Shown piece after piece: positions 1 to 7,981 of a stretch of 43,163 bases of DNA. A model generated the notes under the pieces. The model made no database searches, was not told the origin of the DNA, and saw only the letters and a program-made list of their open reading frames with translations. The position numbers were made by a program, and so were the translations under genes. The stretch spans positions 1 to 43,163 of the forward strand of contig WGCQ01000250.1 of the NCBI GenBank assembly GCA_015493765.1, written 5' to 3'. Origin of the DNA: Deltaproteobacteria bacterium (GTDB taxonomy: Bacteria; Myxococcota_A; UBA9042; DTJE01; S145-11). Each line of letters starts with the position of its first letter. Positions within the stretch are counted from its first letter, which is position 1.

Positions 1-1
1 G

Positions 2-112
2 GCAGGCAGGGATGCAAGATTTGAAACAGGAGTAAGTTTGTCACAGTGGCTCGGGGTCGGTGTCGCCCACAAGGGGTCTCGTACCGCCCCCCTCGCCCCG
101 GATGTCCTGTAA
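2..112 (+). CDS. Possible 3' end of an unidentified protein (partial)
   Basis: Frame 2 is open from the window edge to a TAA at 110-112 and would encode the last 36 residues of a protein (contains SLSQWLGVGVAHKG). The other two plus frames close within 35 bases. A GC hairpin lies 10 bases after the stop, which fits a gene end. I recognise no family in so short a piece. The reading is weak because any frame can stay open for 36 codons by chance. Confidence 0.35.
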   Translation, partial: AGRDARFETGVSLSQWLGVGVAHKGSRTAPLAPDVL

Positions 113-121
113 ATAAACAAG

Positions 122-141
122 GGGCGGTTTTTAACCCGCCC
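122..141. terminator. GC hairpin, possible terminator
   Basis: GGGCGG (122-127) pairs with CCGCCC (136-141) around an 8-base loop. On the minus strand the stem is followed by a T-rich tail (TTGTTTATTT); on the plus strand the tail is only GGTTTC. It lies just after the putative stop at 112. The stem is short, so this is a moderate call. Confidence 0.35.
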
Positions 142-262
142 GGTTTCAATAGCACAAAAACGAAAACGCAAGATTTTCATGTGTGACCACGGATAATCTT
201 GTGCACACGGCCAACGGACTCGGCCAACGGCTGAAAGACCAGGCGAGCCGCCTGGGTTACAA

Positions 263-450
263 GCAGGCCGGCGGCCTGCGCTCCACACGGCCGCGGTCAA
301 CGGTCAACGGTCACGGCCAACGGTCAACGGTCACGGCCAACGGTCAACGGTCACGGCCAACGGTCAACGGTCACGGCCAACGGTCAACGGCCACGGCCAA
401 CGGTCAACGGCCGCGGCCAACGGTCAACGGTCACGGCCTCGGTCCCGGCC
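263..450. repeat. GGTCAACGG/CACGGCCAA satellite with a palindromic head
   Basis: The block opens with a perfect palindrome, GCAGGCC-ggc-GGCCTGC (263-279), and the sequence CGCTCCACACGG that recurs inverted near 23.23 kb. From about 290 to 440 a 20-base unit, CGGTCAACGGTCACGGCCAA, is repeated in tandem with drift to shorter 6- to 12-base versions. It is the same satellite, in the other orientation, as the blocks at 8.0-8.45, 23.0-23.2 and 37.7-38.05 kb. The ORF track line 183-584 is a translation of this repeat and not a gene. The stretch 142-262 holds nothing else I can identify. Confidence 0.85.
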
Positions 451-456
451 TTAATC

Positions 457-485
457 TTGACACTCCAAGGCCAAAGACTGATACT
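457..485 (+). promoter_or_regulatory. Sigma-70-like promoter for the 584 gene
   Basis: TTGACA (457-462), a 17-base spacer and GATACT (480-485). The expected transcript start near 492 leaves a leader of about 90 bases before the ATG at 584. It begins directly after the satellite block. Confidence 0.5.
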
Positions 486-583
486 CTGTGGGTGTGTACA
501 TTTGCCCTGCAATATTGCATAAACACGATACCGGATGAAGGCAGTGGATTGGTTGTTTTTGGCAACGGGCTGGTAGTTGCATA

Positions 584-2659
584 ATGAAGAAAACCCTCTG
601 GTTTGCACTTATGTTGACGTTTGTAACCGGTTGCGCAAGGACCTCTCTGCCCCTTTTTCCTCTTGATAGGGGTGAGGACCTCGTACCTGGTTGCAAGGTG
701 ACCACAATACAACGTCAACTGCCTTTCATCCGGGTCACCTGTAATCAACAGGGAAAAAACTACAAGGTCGAAATAATACATACCAAAAAAGTCTGTGCGT
801 ATTGGTGTACCAGGCATTACAGGCTTCAGCCCGTACCCGGGGCGCCTGTACCACCCACAGCGTTCCTGAAGCGTGTGATGAAACGCCTGCAAAAGGTGGA
901 AAATACCGTTGGCAATACTGCTTTTTGGAAGCCAGATTTTTTACAGAGAATACTGCCGATCCTCGTCAAGCCACAAAATATACTTGCCCTGGGTTTGTTC
1001 TTGATGCTCCTGTTATCCACACTGGTACTGTTAACCCGAATATACAATACCCCTGGTGGCCGGGTCGTGATTTATGGTGTCATACTGGGAATAACAGGGG
1101 CGGTGCTTACCTTTGCTTTTATATACAATGCAGTTCCCTACAAGTACATCACCATCATGCACGAGGCGGTCACCAGGAACAATATCTGGCAGCTCTATGG
1201 GAAGGGGAACCATACCGGATACCCTTTCAGTTGCCTGCTTCCAAAGATTTTGGGTGATGGCATTGTTTTATCCGGCATTGTAGCCCTGAACATATCCCTG
1301 GCGGTCTTTTTTGTTATTACAGGGGCTGCGCTGGGCCTTTACCTTACAAAAAGCCCATGGTTTACAATGCTTTGGATATGGGTACTGATCAAGGACCCCA
1401 TGTTTAGGGCGTCTGCCCTGTCGGAATTGCCGGCCTTGCTGACAGGTACAATCTTTTTGTCTGGGCTTGCCGGGGCATGGGCATGGAATCACAGGCACGA
1501 ATTATCCAGGTGGACCGTGTGGACTGCCGCTATCAATCTGGTTACTGCCACGTCACTTGCATTGTGGATCCGTGCAGACATGGGTGGCATAGGCCTGGTT
1601 GCCTTGGCTGCCATGGCATACATAGCCCTTGCCCCAAACCGCCTGAAGGCCGCGATAGAAAATCATATCATTGCTGTTATCGTTTCCCTGGCTATCCTGG
1701 GCGTTGCATACCATATCCTGCTTTCCTTGTATGAAACAAGACCCTCCATACCCTTTGATTTGTTTGCCCTTTTATCGGGATTTGACATATTTTCCCTGTC
1801 CTTTCTCAACCTGCCAATATTTTTAGGTTTCAGTATCTCATTGATGTTTCCCGTGGTAGTTCTGTTGGGCCTGGCGTTTCTGTTCAAACATCCATTGCGG
1901 AACCTGTTGCTGCCTGTGGCCGTTATCATCATATTCCAATCCTATTTTGGGATTTCGCACAAAGCAGGCGGTCCGTATTTCGAGATGTTCCGCTATTTGT
2001 CGATGCTGACACCCGTCTTGTTTTTTATCGGATTTTACGGTTGGCGATTCGTCCAGGAATTCACTGAACGAAGGGGATTGGCATGGTGGACAAAGCCCCT
2101 GGTCCTGCTGGTTCTGGTGTTTGGTGCCATAAATCCCCAGGTCCATGGCATGAAAGAGCTCAATGGCGAAGGGGTGCTGCTGGCCTTAAAGAGGAACCAA
2201 AAACACTTATATGACCACGATATAGACCATTACGTAGGCGGACCCATTAATACTAACCAGCAAATTGAGGTTCGGTATCTCATGCACCAGGTCCACACTT
2301 ATCCCGGGTGCGTCTTTCTGGCCCAGGTCTTTTCACAGGGGTGCATGGGGTGTTGGCCCAAACATGGCCATGAATATGTGCTAATTGCCTTTGGGTTGCC
2401 CTTGAAGGGCACAAAGTCATTCCCGTATGATGGTCCTCAGTCATTGCAAACGGCTATGCGTGATCTCCATAACACTGATTGCGTCATGTTTTATCGTGGC
2501 ATGGATTGCAACACCCTTGGCAAGGACGACTGTATGGCTATCGCAAAGACAGGTAAACTTGTCAACAGGTTGACCATGCCGAGTTTGAGATATAACTGGC
2601 CCCATGAATACGGCATCAGGAAACAAATCATTCACCTGGAATTATATAAATTGAGGTAA
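584..2659 (+). CDS. Polytopic inner-membrane protein, GT-C glycosyltransferase-like
   Basis: 691 residues. The N-terminus has a signal with a lipobox-like VTGC (Cys17), then an exported-looking region of about 110 residues with four cysteines, then roughly ten or more hydrophobic helices between residues 130 and 530, and a soluble C-terminal part of about 150 residues rich in Cys and His. After the second helix of the membrane core comes a loop reading HEAVTRNNIW followed by a Gly/His/Tyr-Pro stretch, which resembles the acidic first loop and the following segment of GT-C enzymes of the ArnT/PMT type (established for the family; the match here is by eye). Another GT-C-like gene lies at 23.3-24.8 kb. 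The ATG at 584 has no clear ribosome binding site. The gene is monocistronic, with a promoter at 457-485, and converges on the aldehyde dehydrogenase. Membrane location is firm; the enzymatic role is an inference. Confidence 0.7.
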   Translation: MKKTLWFALMLTFVTGCARTSLPLFPLDRGEDLVPGCKVTTIQRQLPFIRVTCNQQGKNYKVEIIHTKKVCAYWCTRHYRLQPVPGAPVPPTAFLKRVMKRLQKVENTVGNTAFWKPDFLQRILPILVKPQNILALGLFLMLLLSTLVLLTRIYNTPGGRVVIYGVILGITGAVLTFAFIYNAVPYKYITIMHEAVTRNNIWQLYGKGNHTGYPFSCLLPKILGDGIVLSGIVALNISLAVFFVITGAALGLYLTKSPWFTMLWIWVLIKDPMFRASALSELPALLTGTIFLSGLAGAWAWNHRHELSRWTVWTAAINLVTATSLALWIRADMGGIGLVALAAMAYIALAPNRLKAAIENHIIAVIVSLAILGVAYHILLSLYETRPSIPFDLFALLSGFDIFSLSFLNLPIFLGFSISLMFPVVVLLGLAFLFKHPLRNLLLPVAVIIIFQSYFGISHKAGGPYFEMFRYLSMLTPVLFFIGFYGWRFVQEFTERRGLAWWTKPLVLLVLVFGAINPQVHGMKELNGEGVLLALKRNQKHLYDHDIDHYVGGPINTNQQIEVRYLMHQVHTYPGCVFLAQVFSQGCMGCWPKHGHEYVLIAFGLPLKGTKSFPYDGPQSLQTAMRDLHNTDCVMFYRGMDCNTLGKDDCMAIAKTGKLVNRLTMPSLRYNWPHEYGIRKQIIHLELYKLR

Positions 2660-2678
2660 ACACCCCCCTCCTAACACA

Positions 2679-2697
2679 GGCTGTCAGGTAATTTGGG
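2679..2697 (+). repeat. TGACAGGTAATTTGGG box, copy 1
   Basis: CTGTCAGGTAATTTGGG at 2681-2697 matches the right half and core of the dispersed dyad; the left arm is degraded. It lies between two convergent gene ends, where no promoter is needed, so this copy argues against a purely promoter-linked role. The rest of 2660-2785 shows no clear terminator. Confidence 0.6.
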
Positions 2698-2785
2698 TTT
2701 ATTACCGCCCTGAAAGCAAGGCACAGAATTTGTGTGTATTTCCCGGGGGTGTGGCCGGTGTCGGTTCGATTTGGATAGGGATCAC

Positions 2786-4324
2786 CTACTCCCCGAACTT
2801 GATCCCCTGGGCGAGAGGCAGGTCCCTGGAGTAGTTGATCGTCACGGTCTGGCGACGCATGTAGGCCTTCCATGCATCCGAACCTGCCTCGCGTCCGCCG
2901 CCCGTTTCCTTTTCGCCGCCAAAGGCACCGCCTATCTCGGCACCGCTGGTACCGATGTTCACGTTTGCTATGCCGCAATCGCTGCCCGCAGGTCCCAGGA
3001 ACTGCTCGGCCTTGCGCAGGTCGTTCGTAAAGATCGCGCTGGACAGGCCCTGGGGCACGCTGTTGTGGATTGCAATGGCCTCATCCAGGTCCTTGTACGG
3101 GATAACGTACAACAGTGGGGCAAACGTCTCTTCCTGCACGATGGGCATGTCCGGCTTTGCCTCGATAATGGCCGGTTCCACGTAGCAGCCTCCGGGATAA
3201 TCCTGGCCTGTCAACTGCCTGCCACCGTACAACAGCGTGCCACCCTGTTGTTTCGCCCGCTCAATGGCGTTCATCATCATGGCCACGGCCATTTTGTCGA
3301 TCATCGGTCCCATCATAATGCCGGGTTCCAGTGGATTGCCGATCCTGACCTGCTTGTATGCATTAATCAGCATAGGTACGAACTTGTCCTTTATGGACTC
3401 ATGAATGATTAACCTGCGCAAGGTCGTGCATCGCTGACCGGCCGTACCCACGGCTGCAAATAGCACCGCACGCAAGGCCAGGGCCATGTCCGCGTCCTCG
3501 GCCATGATGATCGCGTTGTTACCGCCCAGTTCCAGGATCGTGCGTCCCATGCGTGTGGCCACCTTTTCGGATACCCTGCGGCCCATTGCCACGCTGCCCG
3601 TAAAACTCACCATTGGCAGGCGCTTGTCCGTGAGCATGGCCTCTCCCGTTACCCTGCCAGGCCCTGTCACCAGCCCCATCACTGGCGGCGCACCGGCATC
3701 CTTCAGGACCTTATCCACGATCTTCATGACCGCTATTGCCGTAAGCGGCACGTAAGTCGAAGGCTTCCACACCATGGAATCACCGGCCACGGCGGCCACG
3801 GTGGCATTCCATGCCCACACCGCAACGGGAAAATTGAACGCCGTGATGATCCCTATCGTGCCCAGGGGCTGCCACTGCTCGTACAGCCTGTGACCAGGCC
3901 TCTCAGACTGGATCGTAAGCCCGTACAATTGCCTGGACAGGCCCACGGAAAAATCGGCCATGTCGATCATTTCCTGGACCTCGCCCTCGCCTTCCGGCAG
4001 GATCTTGCCCATTTCCAGGGTTACCAGTTTGCCCAGGTCCTGTTTGTGTTTCCGCAATTCCAGCCCAAGCAGCCGTACGATTTCTCCGCGTTTTGGCGCA
4101 GGGATCAGGCGCCATTGTTTGAAAGCATCCCCCAGGCGGTCCACCACCTGGTCGTAGTCCTCCTTGCCGGCCGTCCTGACCTTTGCAATGGGCTGGCCGT
4201 CAATGGGTGAAATCGATTCCACCACGTCACCCGACGGATTTTGCAGCCATTCGCCGGCATACACGCCGGAATTCACGTCAGAAAGCCCGAGTTTTTTTAG
4301 AATATCCTGTTTGTCGTACATCAT
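2786..4324 (-). CDS. ALDH7 (antiquitin-type) aldehyde dehydrogenase
   Basis: 512 residues from the ATG at 4324; the ORF track starts 47 codons too early, and GAGG sits 6 bases before this ATG. NAD-dependent aldehyde dehydrogenase. The signature SFTGS, the catalytic base in LELGGNN (Glu265) and the nucleophile in GTAGQRCTT (Cys299) are all present. The C-terminal stretch GAEIGGAFGGEK...GGGRE.GSDAWK and the ending LPLAQGIKF are characteristic of the ALDH7 branch, whose members oxidise 2-aminoadipate semialdehyde/piperideine-6-carboxylate in lysine breakdown (bacterial amaB/pcd). The substrate here is inferred from the family, and no other lysine-catabolic gene is in the window. Length is normal for the family. 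It is transcribed divergently from the CoA ligase with about 180 bases between the starts. Confidence 0.93.
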   Translation of the reverse strand: MMYDKQDILKKLGLSDVNSGVYAGEWLQNPSGDVVESISPIDGQPIAKVRTAGKEDYDQVVDRLGDAFKQWRLIPAPKRGEIVRLLGLELRKHKQDLGKLVTLEMGKILPEGEGEVQEMIDMADFSVGLSRQLYGLTIQSERPGHRLYEQWQPLGTIGIITAFNFPVAVWAWNATVAAVAGDSMVWKPSTYVPLTAIAVMKIVDKVLKDAGAPPVMGLVTGPGRVTGEAMLTDKRLPMVSFTGSVAMGRRVSEKVATRMGRTILELGGNNAIIMAEDADMALALRAVLFAAVGTAGQRCTTLRRLIIHESIKDKFVPMLINAYKQVRIGNPLEPGIMMGPMIDKMAVAMMMNAIERAKQQGGTLLYGGRQLTGQDYPGGCYVEPAIIEAKPDMPIVQEETFAPLLYVIPYKDLDEAIAIHNSVPQGLSSAIFTNDLRKAEQFLGPAGSDCGIANVNIGTSGAEIGGAFGGEKETGGGREAGSDAWKAYMRRQTVTINYSRDLPLAQGIKFGE

Positions 4325-4364
4325 GTCAAACCTCTTTGACGAGTAATACCAAAAATGACAAACT

Positions 4365-4392
4365 ATCGTAACAACAGAAAATGGCCTGTCAA
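4365..4392 (-). promoter_or_regulatory. Promoter for the ALDH7 gene
   Basis: Read on the minus strand: TTGACA (4392-4387), a 16-base spacer and TACGAT (4370-4365). Transcription would start about 40 bases before the ATG at 4324. It lies directly next to dyad copy 2. Confidence 0.5.
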
Positions 4393-4394
4393 GT

Positions 4395-4419
4395 CCCAAA
4401 TTACCGGTCAAATTACCTG
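4395..4419 (-). repeat. TGACAGGTAATTTGGG box, copy 2
   Basis: On the minus strand the sequence is TTTGACCGGTAATTTGGG, preceded by AGGTAA. It sits between the divergent promoters of the ALDH7 gene and the CoA ligase, a position suited to an operator acting on both. Confidence 0.65.
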
Positions 4420-4454
4420 AATAGTGGTAAAAAGAAAAATACCTGTCCTGAATC

Positions 4455-4482
4455 TTTACAATCATGTTAAAAATGATAAAAT
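4455..4482 (+). promoter_or_regulatory. Extended -10 promoter for the CoA ligase gene
   Basis: TTTACA (4455-4460), a 16-base spacer and TAAAAT (4477-4482) preceded by TG one base upstream (TGa-TAAAAT), an extended -10 arrangement. The predicted leader is about 15 bases and includes the AGGGGG ribosome binding site. Confidence 0.5.
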
Positions 4483-4503
4483 TTTTATAAACAGGGGGAT
4501 GTC

Positions 4504-6447
4504 ATGTCCGATTTTGTATACAAACCCGGCAAAGAAGTTTTGAAAAACAGCAATATTGCGCGATTTGCGGCCTTTGTGAACAGGTCGCCGGCAGACATCT
4601 ACCAGTACTCGATAGAGGATATAGGCCGATTCTGGGACCAGGTCCAGAAATTTCTCGGGCTCAGGTGGCTGAGTCCGTTCAAACAGGTCCTGGATGAATC
4701 CGGGGGTATGGCATGGACAAAGTGGTTTACGGGCGGCAGGATCAACATAGAGGACAATTGCATAGAACGGCACGTTGACCAGGGACATGGTGACAAGATT
4801 GCCTTGATCTTTGAGGGCGAGGACGGTGTCCAGGTGCGGACCACATTCAGCGAATTACAGCGCATGGTACACAGGGCCACGGCATTGTTGCGTTCGCGGG
4901 GGCTGCAAAAAGGGGACCGAGTGGGCATTTACGGGCCGATCAATGCCCAGATCGCGGCTGCCATGTTTGCCATTGCACGGGCAGGCATGGTGTTTGTACC
5001 CCTGTTTTCCGGTTTCGGTGAGGAGGCCTTGTACGCCCGGCTGTCCGATGCCGGTGTAAAGGCCGTATTTACGGTGGATGGGTTCTGGCACAAGGGCGAG
5101 GCCGTTCCGACCCTTTACACCCTGTTGGAGGTTGCAAAACGCCTGCCTGACCTGAAACACATCGTGGTGATACCAAGGCTGGGTTGGCCGGTGCCTGAAG
5201 ACGGTGTGGTCATGCTGTGGCCGGACAGCGATATCAATGGGGACGCCAGTCTGTGTGAAACAGAGTCCGAGGACCCGTTTATGCTGATCTATACCTCAGG
5301 CACCACGGGCAACCCCAAGGGTGCGGTTCATGTCCATGGCGGGTTCCTGGTGAAAATCGCCCAGGAAGTGGCCATGCAGGCTGATGTGGGTCCTGATGAC
5401 AGGTTGATGTGGATAACGGATATAGGCTGGATCATGGGCCCCTGGGAACTAATAGGCGGGCTTTTTGCCGGTGCCACCGTGGTATCCATGGAAGGGTCGA
5501 TCTCGTTTCCCCAAAAAAACCGGTTGTGGCAGGTTGTTTCGCAGGACCGGGTCAGCGTGCTGGGCATTGCGCCTACGGCCATCAGGATGCTGAGGGTGCT
5601 GGGGACTACACAATTTCGGGACGTGGACCTGTCCAGTTTGAGGGTCCTGGCATCCACGGGCGAACCCTGGGACGATGAGGCCTGGCTGTGGTTCTTTAAA
5701 GAGGTCGGCCGTGGCAGGTTGCCGATCATCAACCTGTCCGGTGGGACCGAGGTGGGCGCATGTTTCCTGTCCCCGAATCCGACTACGCCCCTGAAGCCCA
5801 AAAGCCTGGGTGGACCGGCCCTGGGCATGGCCGTAGACGTCTTTGACAAGGCAGGCAATTCGATTACGGGACAGATTGGCGAACTGGTGTGCAAACGACC
5901 GTGGCCAGGCATGACCAGGGGGCTTTTCAAGGCAGAGGAGCGGTTTATCGAGACCTATTTCTCGAGATTTCCAGGGATATGGCGGCACGGCGACCTCGTG
6001 ATGCGTGATAATGACGGTTCGTGGTACATATTCGGGCGTTCGGATGACGTAATCAAGGTGGCAGGGCGCAGGGTCGGCCCGTCAGAGGTGGAAAACGTAG
6101 TGGCCGACGTGGACGGTGTTGTGGAATCCGCGGCAATCGGGGCACCTGACCCCATAAAAGGCGAGGCCGTTATAGTGTTTGTCGTAAAGCAGGAAGGTAC
6201 GGACCCCAAGGAATTGAAAAACCGCATATTGTTTGCCGTGCAAAAGGGGTTTGGCAAGCCATTCACCCCTCGCGAGGTGTACTTCATCAGCGATCTACCC
6301 AGGACCCGTAACGCCAAGGTACTGCGCAGGGTGATCCGGCAGGCATACATGGACGAAACCGGGAATCTGCCTTCCAGCCTGGTCAATCCCGATGTGGTCC
6401 GGGAGATCCAGAAAAAGGTCAGGGACGCTGCAAAGCCCGCAAATTGA
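4504..6447 (+). CDS. AMP-forming acyl/acetyl-CoA synthetase
   Basis: 647 residues; start supported by AGGGGG 6 bases upstream of the ATG. ANL-superfamily ligase that activates a carboxylic acid with ATP to an acyl-adenylate and transfers it to CoA. It has an acetyl-CoA-synthetase-type N-terminal region (about residues 30-100), the P-loop YTSGTTGNPKG (263-273), the hinge region GRSDDVIKVAGRR and the C-terminal catalytic lysine in PRTRNAK (Lys605). In classical Acs this last motif is PKTRSGK, whose Lys is acetylated by Pat; the Ser-Gly to Asn-Ala change is a small departure. Length and N-terminal domain favour the acetyl/propionyl/acetoacetyl-CoA synthetase branch, but the substrate cannot be fixed by eye. 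The cytosolic product would feed the TCA genes seen elsewhere in the window (aconitase, malic enzyme). Confidence 0.88.
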   Translation: MSDFVYKPGKEVLKNSNIARFAAFVNRSPADIYQYSIEDIGRFWDQVQKFLGLRWLSPFKQVLDESGGMAWTKWFTGGRINIEDNCIERHVDQGHGDKIALIFEGEDGVQVRTTFSELQRMVHRATALLRSRGLQKGDRVGIYGPINAQIAAAMFAIARAGMVFVPLFSGFGEEALYARLSDAGVKAVFTVDGFWHKGEAVPTLYTLLEVAKRLPDLKHIVVIPRLGWPVPEDGVVMLWPDSDINGDASLCETESEDPFMLIYTSGTTGNPKGAVHVHGGFLVKIAQEVAMQADVGPDDRLMWITDIGWIMGPWELIGGLFAGATVVSMEGSISFPQKNRLWQVVSQDRVSVLGIAPTAIRMLRVLGTTQFRDVDLSSLRVLASTGEPWDDEAWLWFFKEVGRGRLPIINLSGGTEVGACFLSPNPTTPLKPKSLGGPALGMAVDVFDKAGNSITGQIGELVCKRPWPGMTRGLFKAEERFIETYFSRFPGIWRHGDLVMRDNDGSWYIFGRSDDVIKVAGRRVGPSEVENVVADVDGVVESAAIGAPDPIKGEAVIVFVVKQEGTDPKELKNRILFAVQKGFGKPFTPREVYFISDLPRTRNAKVLRRVIRQAYMDETGNLPSSLVNPDVVREIQKKVRDAAKPAN

Positions 6448-6454
6448 CGTTGTA

Positions 6455-6478
6455 CCCAAATTTGACAGGCAATTTGGG
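6455..6478. repeat. CCCAAATT-N8-AATTTGGG dyad, copy 3 (best copy)
   Basis: Perfect 8-base arms, CCCAAATT and AATTTGGG, flank TGACAGGC. It starts 7 bases after the CoA ligase stop and is far (about 200 bases) from the next promoter. As RNA it would fold into an 8-bp stem with an 8-base loop, but no U-tract follows, so a normal intrinsic terminator is unlikely. The stretch from here to 6655 also carries fragments of other dispersed repeats (inverted GGTGTTGATTTGATGG near 6552-6575 and GGCCAACGGCC near 6600). Confidence 0.75.
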
Positions 6479-6655
6479 TCGTCGTTATCCTGTTGGCAAT
6501 AATATGTAGTATCACACAAAAGGGCGGGTTTACACCAGCGATCCGATGCCAAATTCCATCAAATCAACACCATCGAAGCCGCCTGAGGTCCACCGTTACG
6601 GCCAACGGCCATTGTCACCCGAATTTATTCCAGTATATCGGGGCTAATCCAAAAA

Positions 6656-6684
6656 TTGCCATCTTTGATTGATTTTGCTATCCT
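6656..6684 (+). promoter_or_regulatory. Promoter for the 6723 lipoprotein gene
   Basis: TTGCCA (6656-6661), a 17-base spacer and TATCCT (6679-6684) with an extended TGC in front. The transcript would begin near 6691, inside the first copy of the duplicated ribosome binding site. Confidence 0.55.
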
Positions 6685-6688
6685 CACT

Positions 6689-6718
6689 TAAAAGGAGTGA
6701 CGCTAAAAGGAGTGACGC
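6689..6718 (+). promoter_or_regulatory. Duplicated Shine-Dalgarno unit
   Basis: The 15-base unit TAAAAGGAGTGACGC occurs twice in a row (6689-6703 and 6704-6718). Each copy carries AAGGAG. The second lies 10 bases before the ATG at 6723, and this decides that start over the earlier TTG (6669) given in the ORF track. Confidence 0.7.
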
Positions 6719-6722
6719 GATT

Positions 6723-7964
6723 ATGAAAAAATACTTTTATCCACTACTATTTGGCGGTCTTTTGATCCTTGGCTCATGCAAATCCGGCCAGGCCACCGGC
6801 CCTGATAATACGGGAACAGATGTTGCCGAAGTCCAGGATACGGCGTATCCGGATGTGCCTGACGGATTCAGGGAATCGGATCTACCAGGACCGGGAACAC
6901 CCGATGCGGACCTGCTTTATGATTCGGCCACTGACGTGAACGATGAAGGCGAAACAGACCTGGTACAGGACACTTATACGTACCATGGTGCCAAAAAGCC
7001 GTTAAAGGGGCTGGTGGCCATGGGCAGCGTGAGCGACTTGAGAAAAGGGAAAGTCGATGTGCTCAAAGAGGTAAGAGTGCATCCCGATGTTTACACGGGG
7101 GTTGTAATCCATACCTCCTGGGGCTTGCTGGAACCACAGAAGGGGACATACGATTTTTCATCCATTGACAATGCATTGCAGGATATTGCCAGTTACAACA
7201 AGGCTCATCCGGCACATACCCTGGGTGCAAAGATTCGAATTTCAAAGTCCATAAATCCGCCTGAATGGGTGCTAAAAATGGCAGGTGGACCCGTAACCAT
7301 TGTGACGAACCAGGGATACAACATACCCGTGGGCCTGTATTGGACCCCTGAATACCGTAAGGCCTGGAACGAGTTACAACAAAAACTCGCGCAACGTTAC
7401 GACGATAACCCCTTGATCCGGGAGGTTTGCGTAAATTCGGGCGCCATGATTACGGACGAGCCATTTATTGCCGTATTCAACCAACCTACCATTGCCAACC
7501 TGCACAGTAAGGGCTACACCGATGAGGCCTTCAAGGCAACCCTGGAGGGCGCTTTGGATGATTATGCCTACTGGGTTAAGACACCGGTTGATTTCAGTTT
7601 CAACGTGTTTCGTGGCATAGATACGGGTAAACCTGTCAACGATATGGACTTTACCCTTTCCCTGATGAAAAAATTTCGCAAACAGTACGGGGACAGGGCT
7701 GTCATTTCGAACCACGGACTCCAGGAAAACCTCAGTACGGGGGTCATTCCGATTTACCAGACCTTTGCGGAACTCGGGGCGCCCATTGCAGTCCAGACCA
7801 AGGGACCAAAAGACCTCAAGGATGCGACCTTCAAAACCGGTCTCAAATACGGTGTCACGGAATTTGAACTATGGGTCAGCAAGGCGGCCGGTGGATACGC
7901 GGATTTTACCCAGGATGACCTGAATCGATGGAAAAAGATGATCGATGATAATGAGGCGCAATAG
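6723..7964 (+). CDS. Lipoprotein with a glycoside-hydrolase-like barrel
   Basis: 413 residues from the ATG at 6723. It starts MKKYFYPLLFGGLLILGSC, a lipoprotein signal with the acceptor Cys at residue 19, followed by a low-complexity Asp/Pro/Thr linker to about residue 90. The remaining 320 residues look like a (beta/alpha)8 glycosidase of the clan-A kind: a W..LEP..G.YDFS strand-loop early on, WTPEYRKAW in the middle, and a late strand VTEFELW carrying a Glu where the nucleophile would lie. This assignment is by motif shape only; I cannot name a GH family. Expected location is the outer-membrane surface or periplasm. It stands alone between the CoA ligase and a long repeat block. Confidence 0.65.
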   Translation: MKKYFYPLLFGGLLILGSCKSGQATGPDNTGTDVAEVQDTAYPDVPDGFRESDLPGPGTPDADLLYDSATDVNDEGETDLVQDTYTYHGAKKPLKGLVAMGSVSDLRKGKVDVLKEVRVHPDVYTGVVIHTSWGLLEPQKGTYDFSSIDNALQDIASYNKAHPAHTLGAKIRISKSINPPEWVLKMAGGPVTIVTNQGYNIPVGLYWTPEYRKAWNELQQKLAQRYDDNPLIREVCVNSGAMITDEPFIAVFNQPTIANLHSKGYTDEAFKATLEGALDDYAYWVKTPVDFSFNVFRGIDTGKPVNDMDFTLSLMKKFRKQYGDRAVISNHGLQENLSTGVIPIYQTFAELGAPIAVQTKGPKDLKDATFKTGLKYGVTEFELWVSKAAGGYADFTQDDLNRWKKMIDDNEAQ

Positions 7965-7981
7965 GGATAAAGACACGTGAT

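Noticed and set aside
287-440. Possible CRISPR array
   Set aside because: The repeated units are directly adjacent and drift in length; there are no unique spacers and no cas genes.
183-584. 133-residue ORF in the satellite at the window start
   Set aside because: It is a translation of the GGTCAACGG repeat (RSTVNGHGQRS repeated). The same kind of ORF appears in either strand of every copy of this satellite.
6455-6478. Dyad copy 3 as an ordinary intrinsic terminator for the CoA ligase
   Set aside because: There is no U-tract after the stem, and the same sequence lies upstream of promoters elsewhere.
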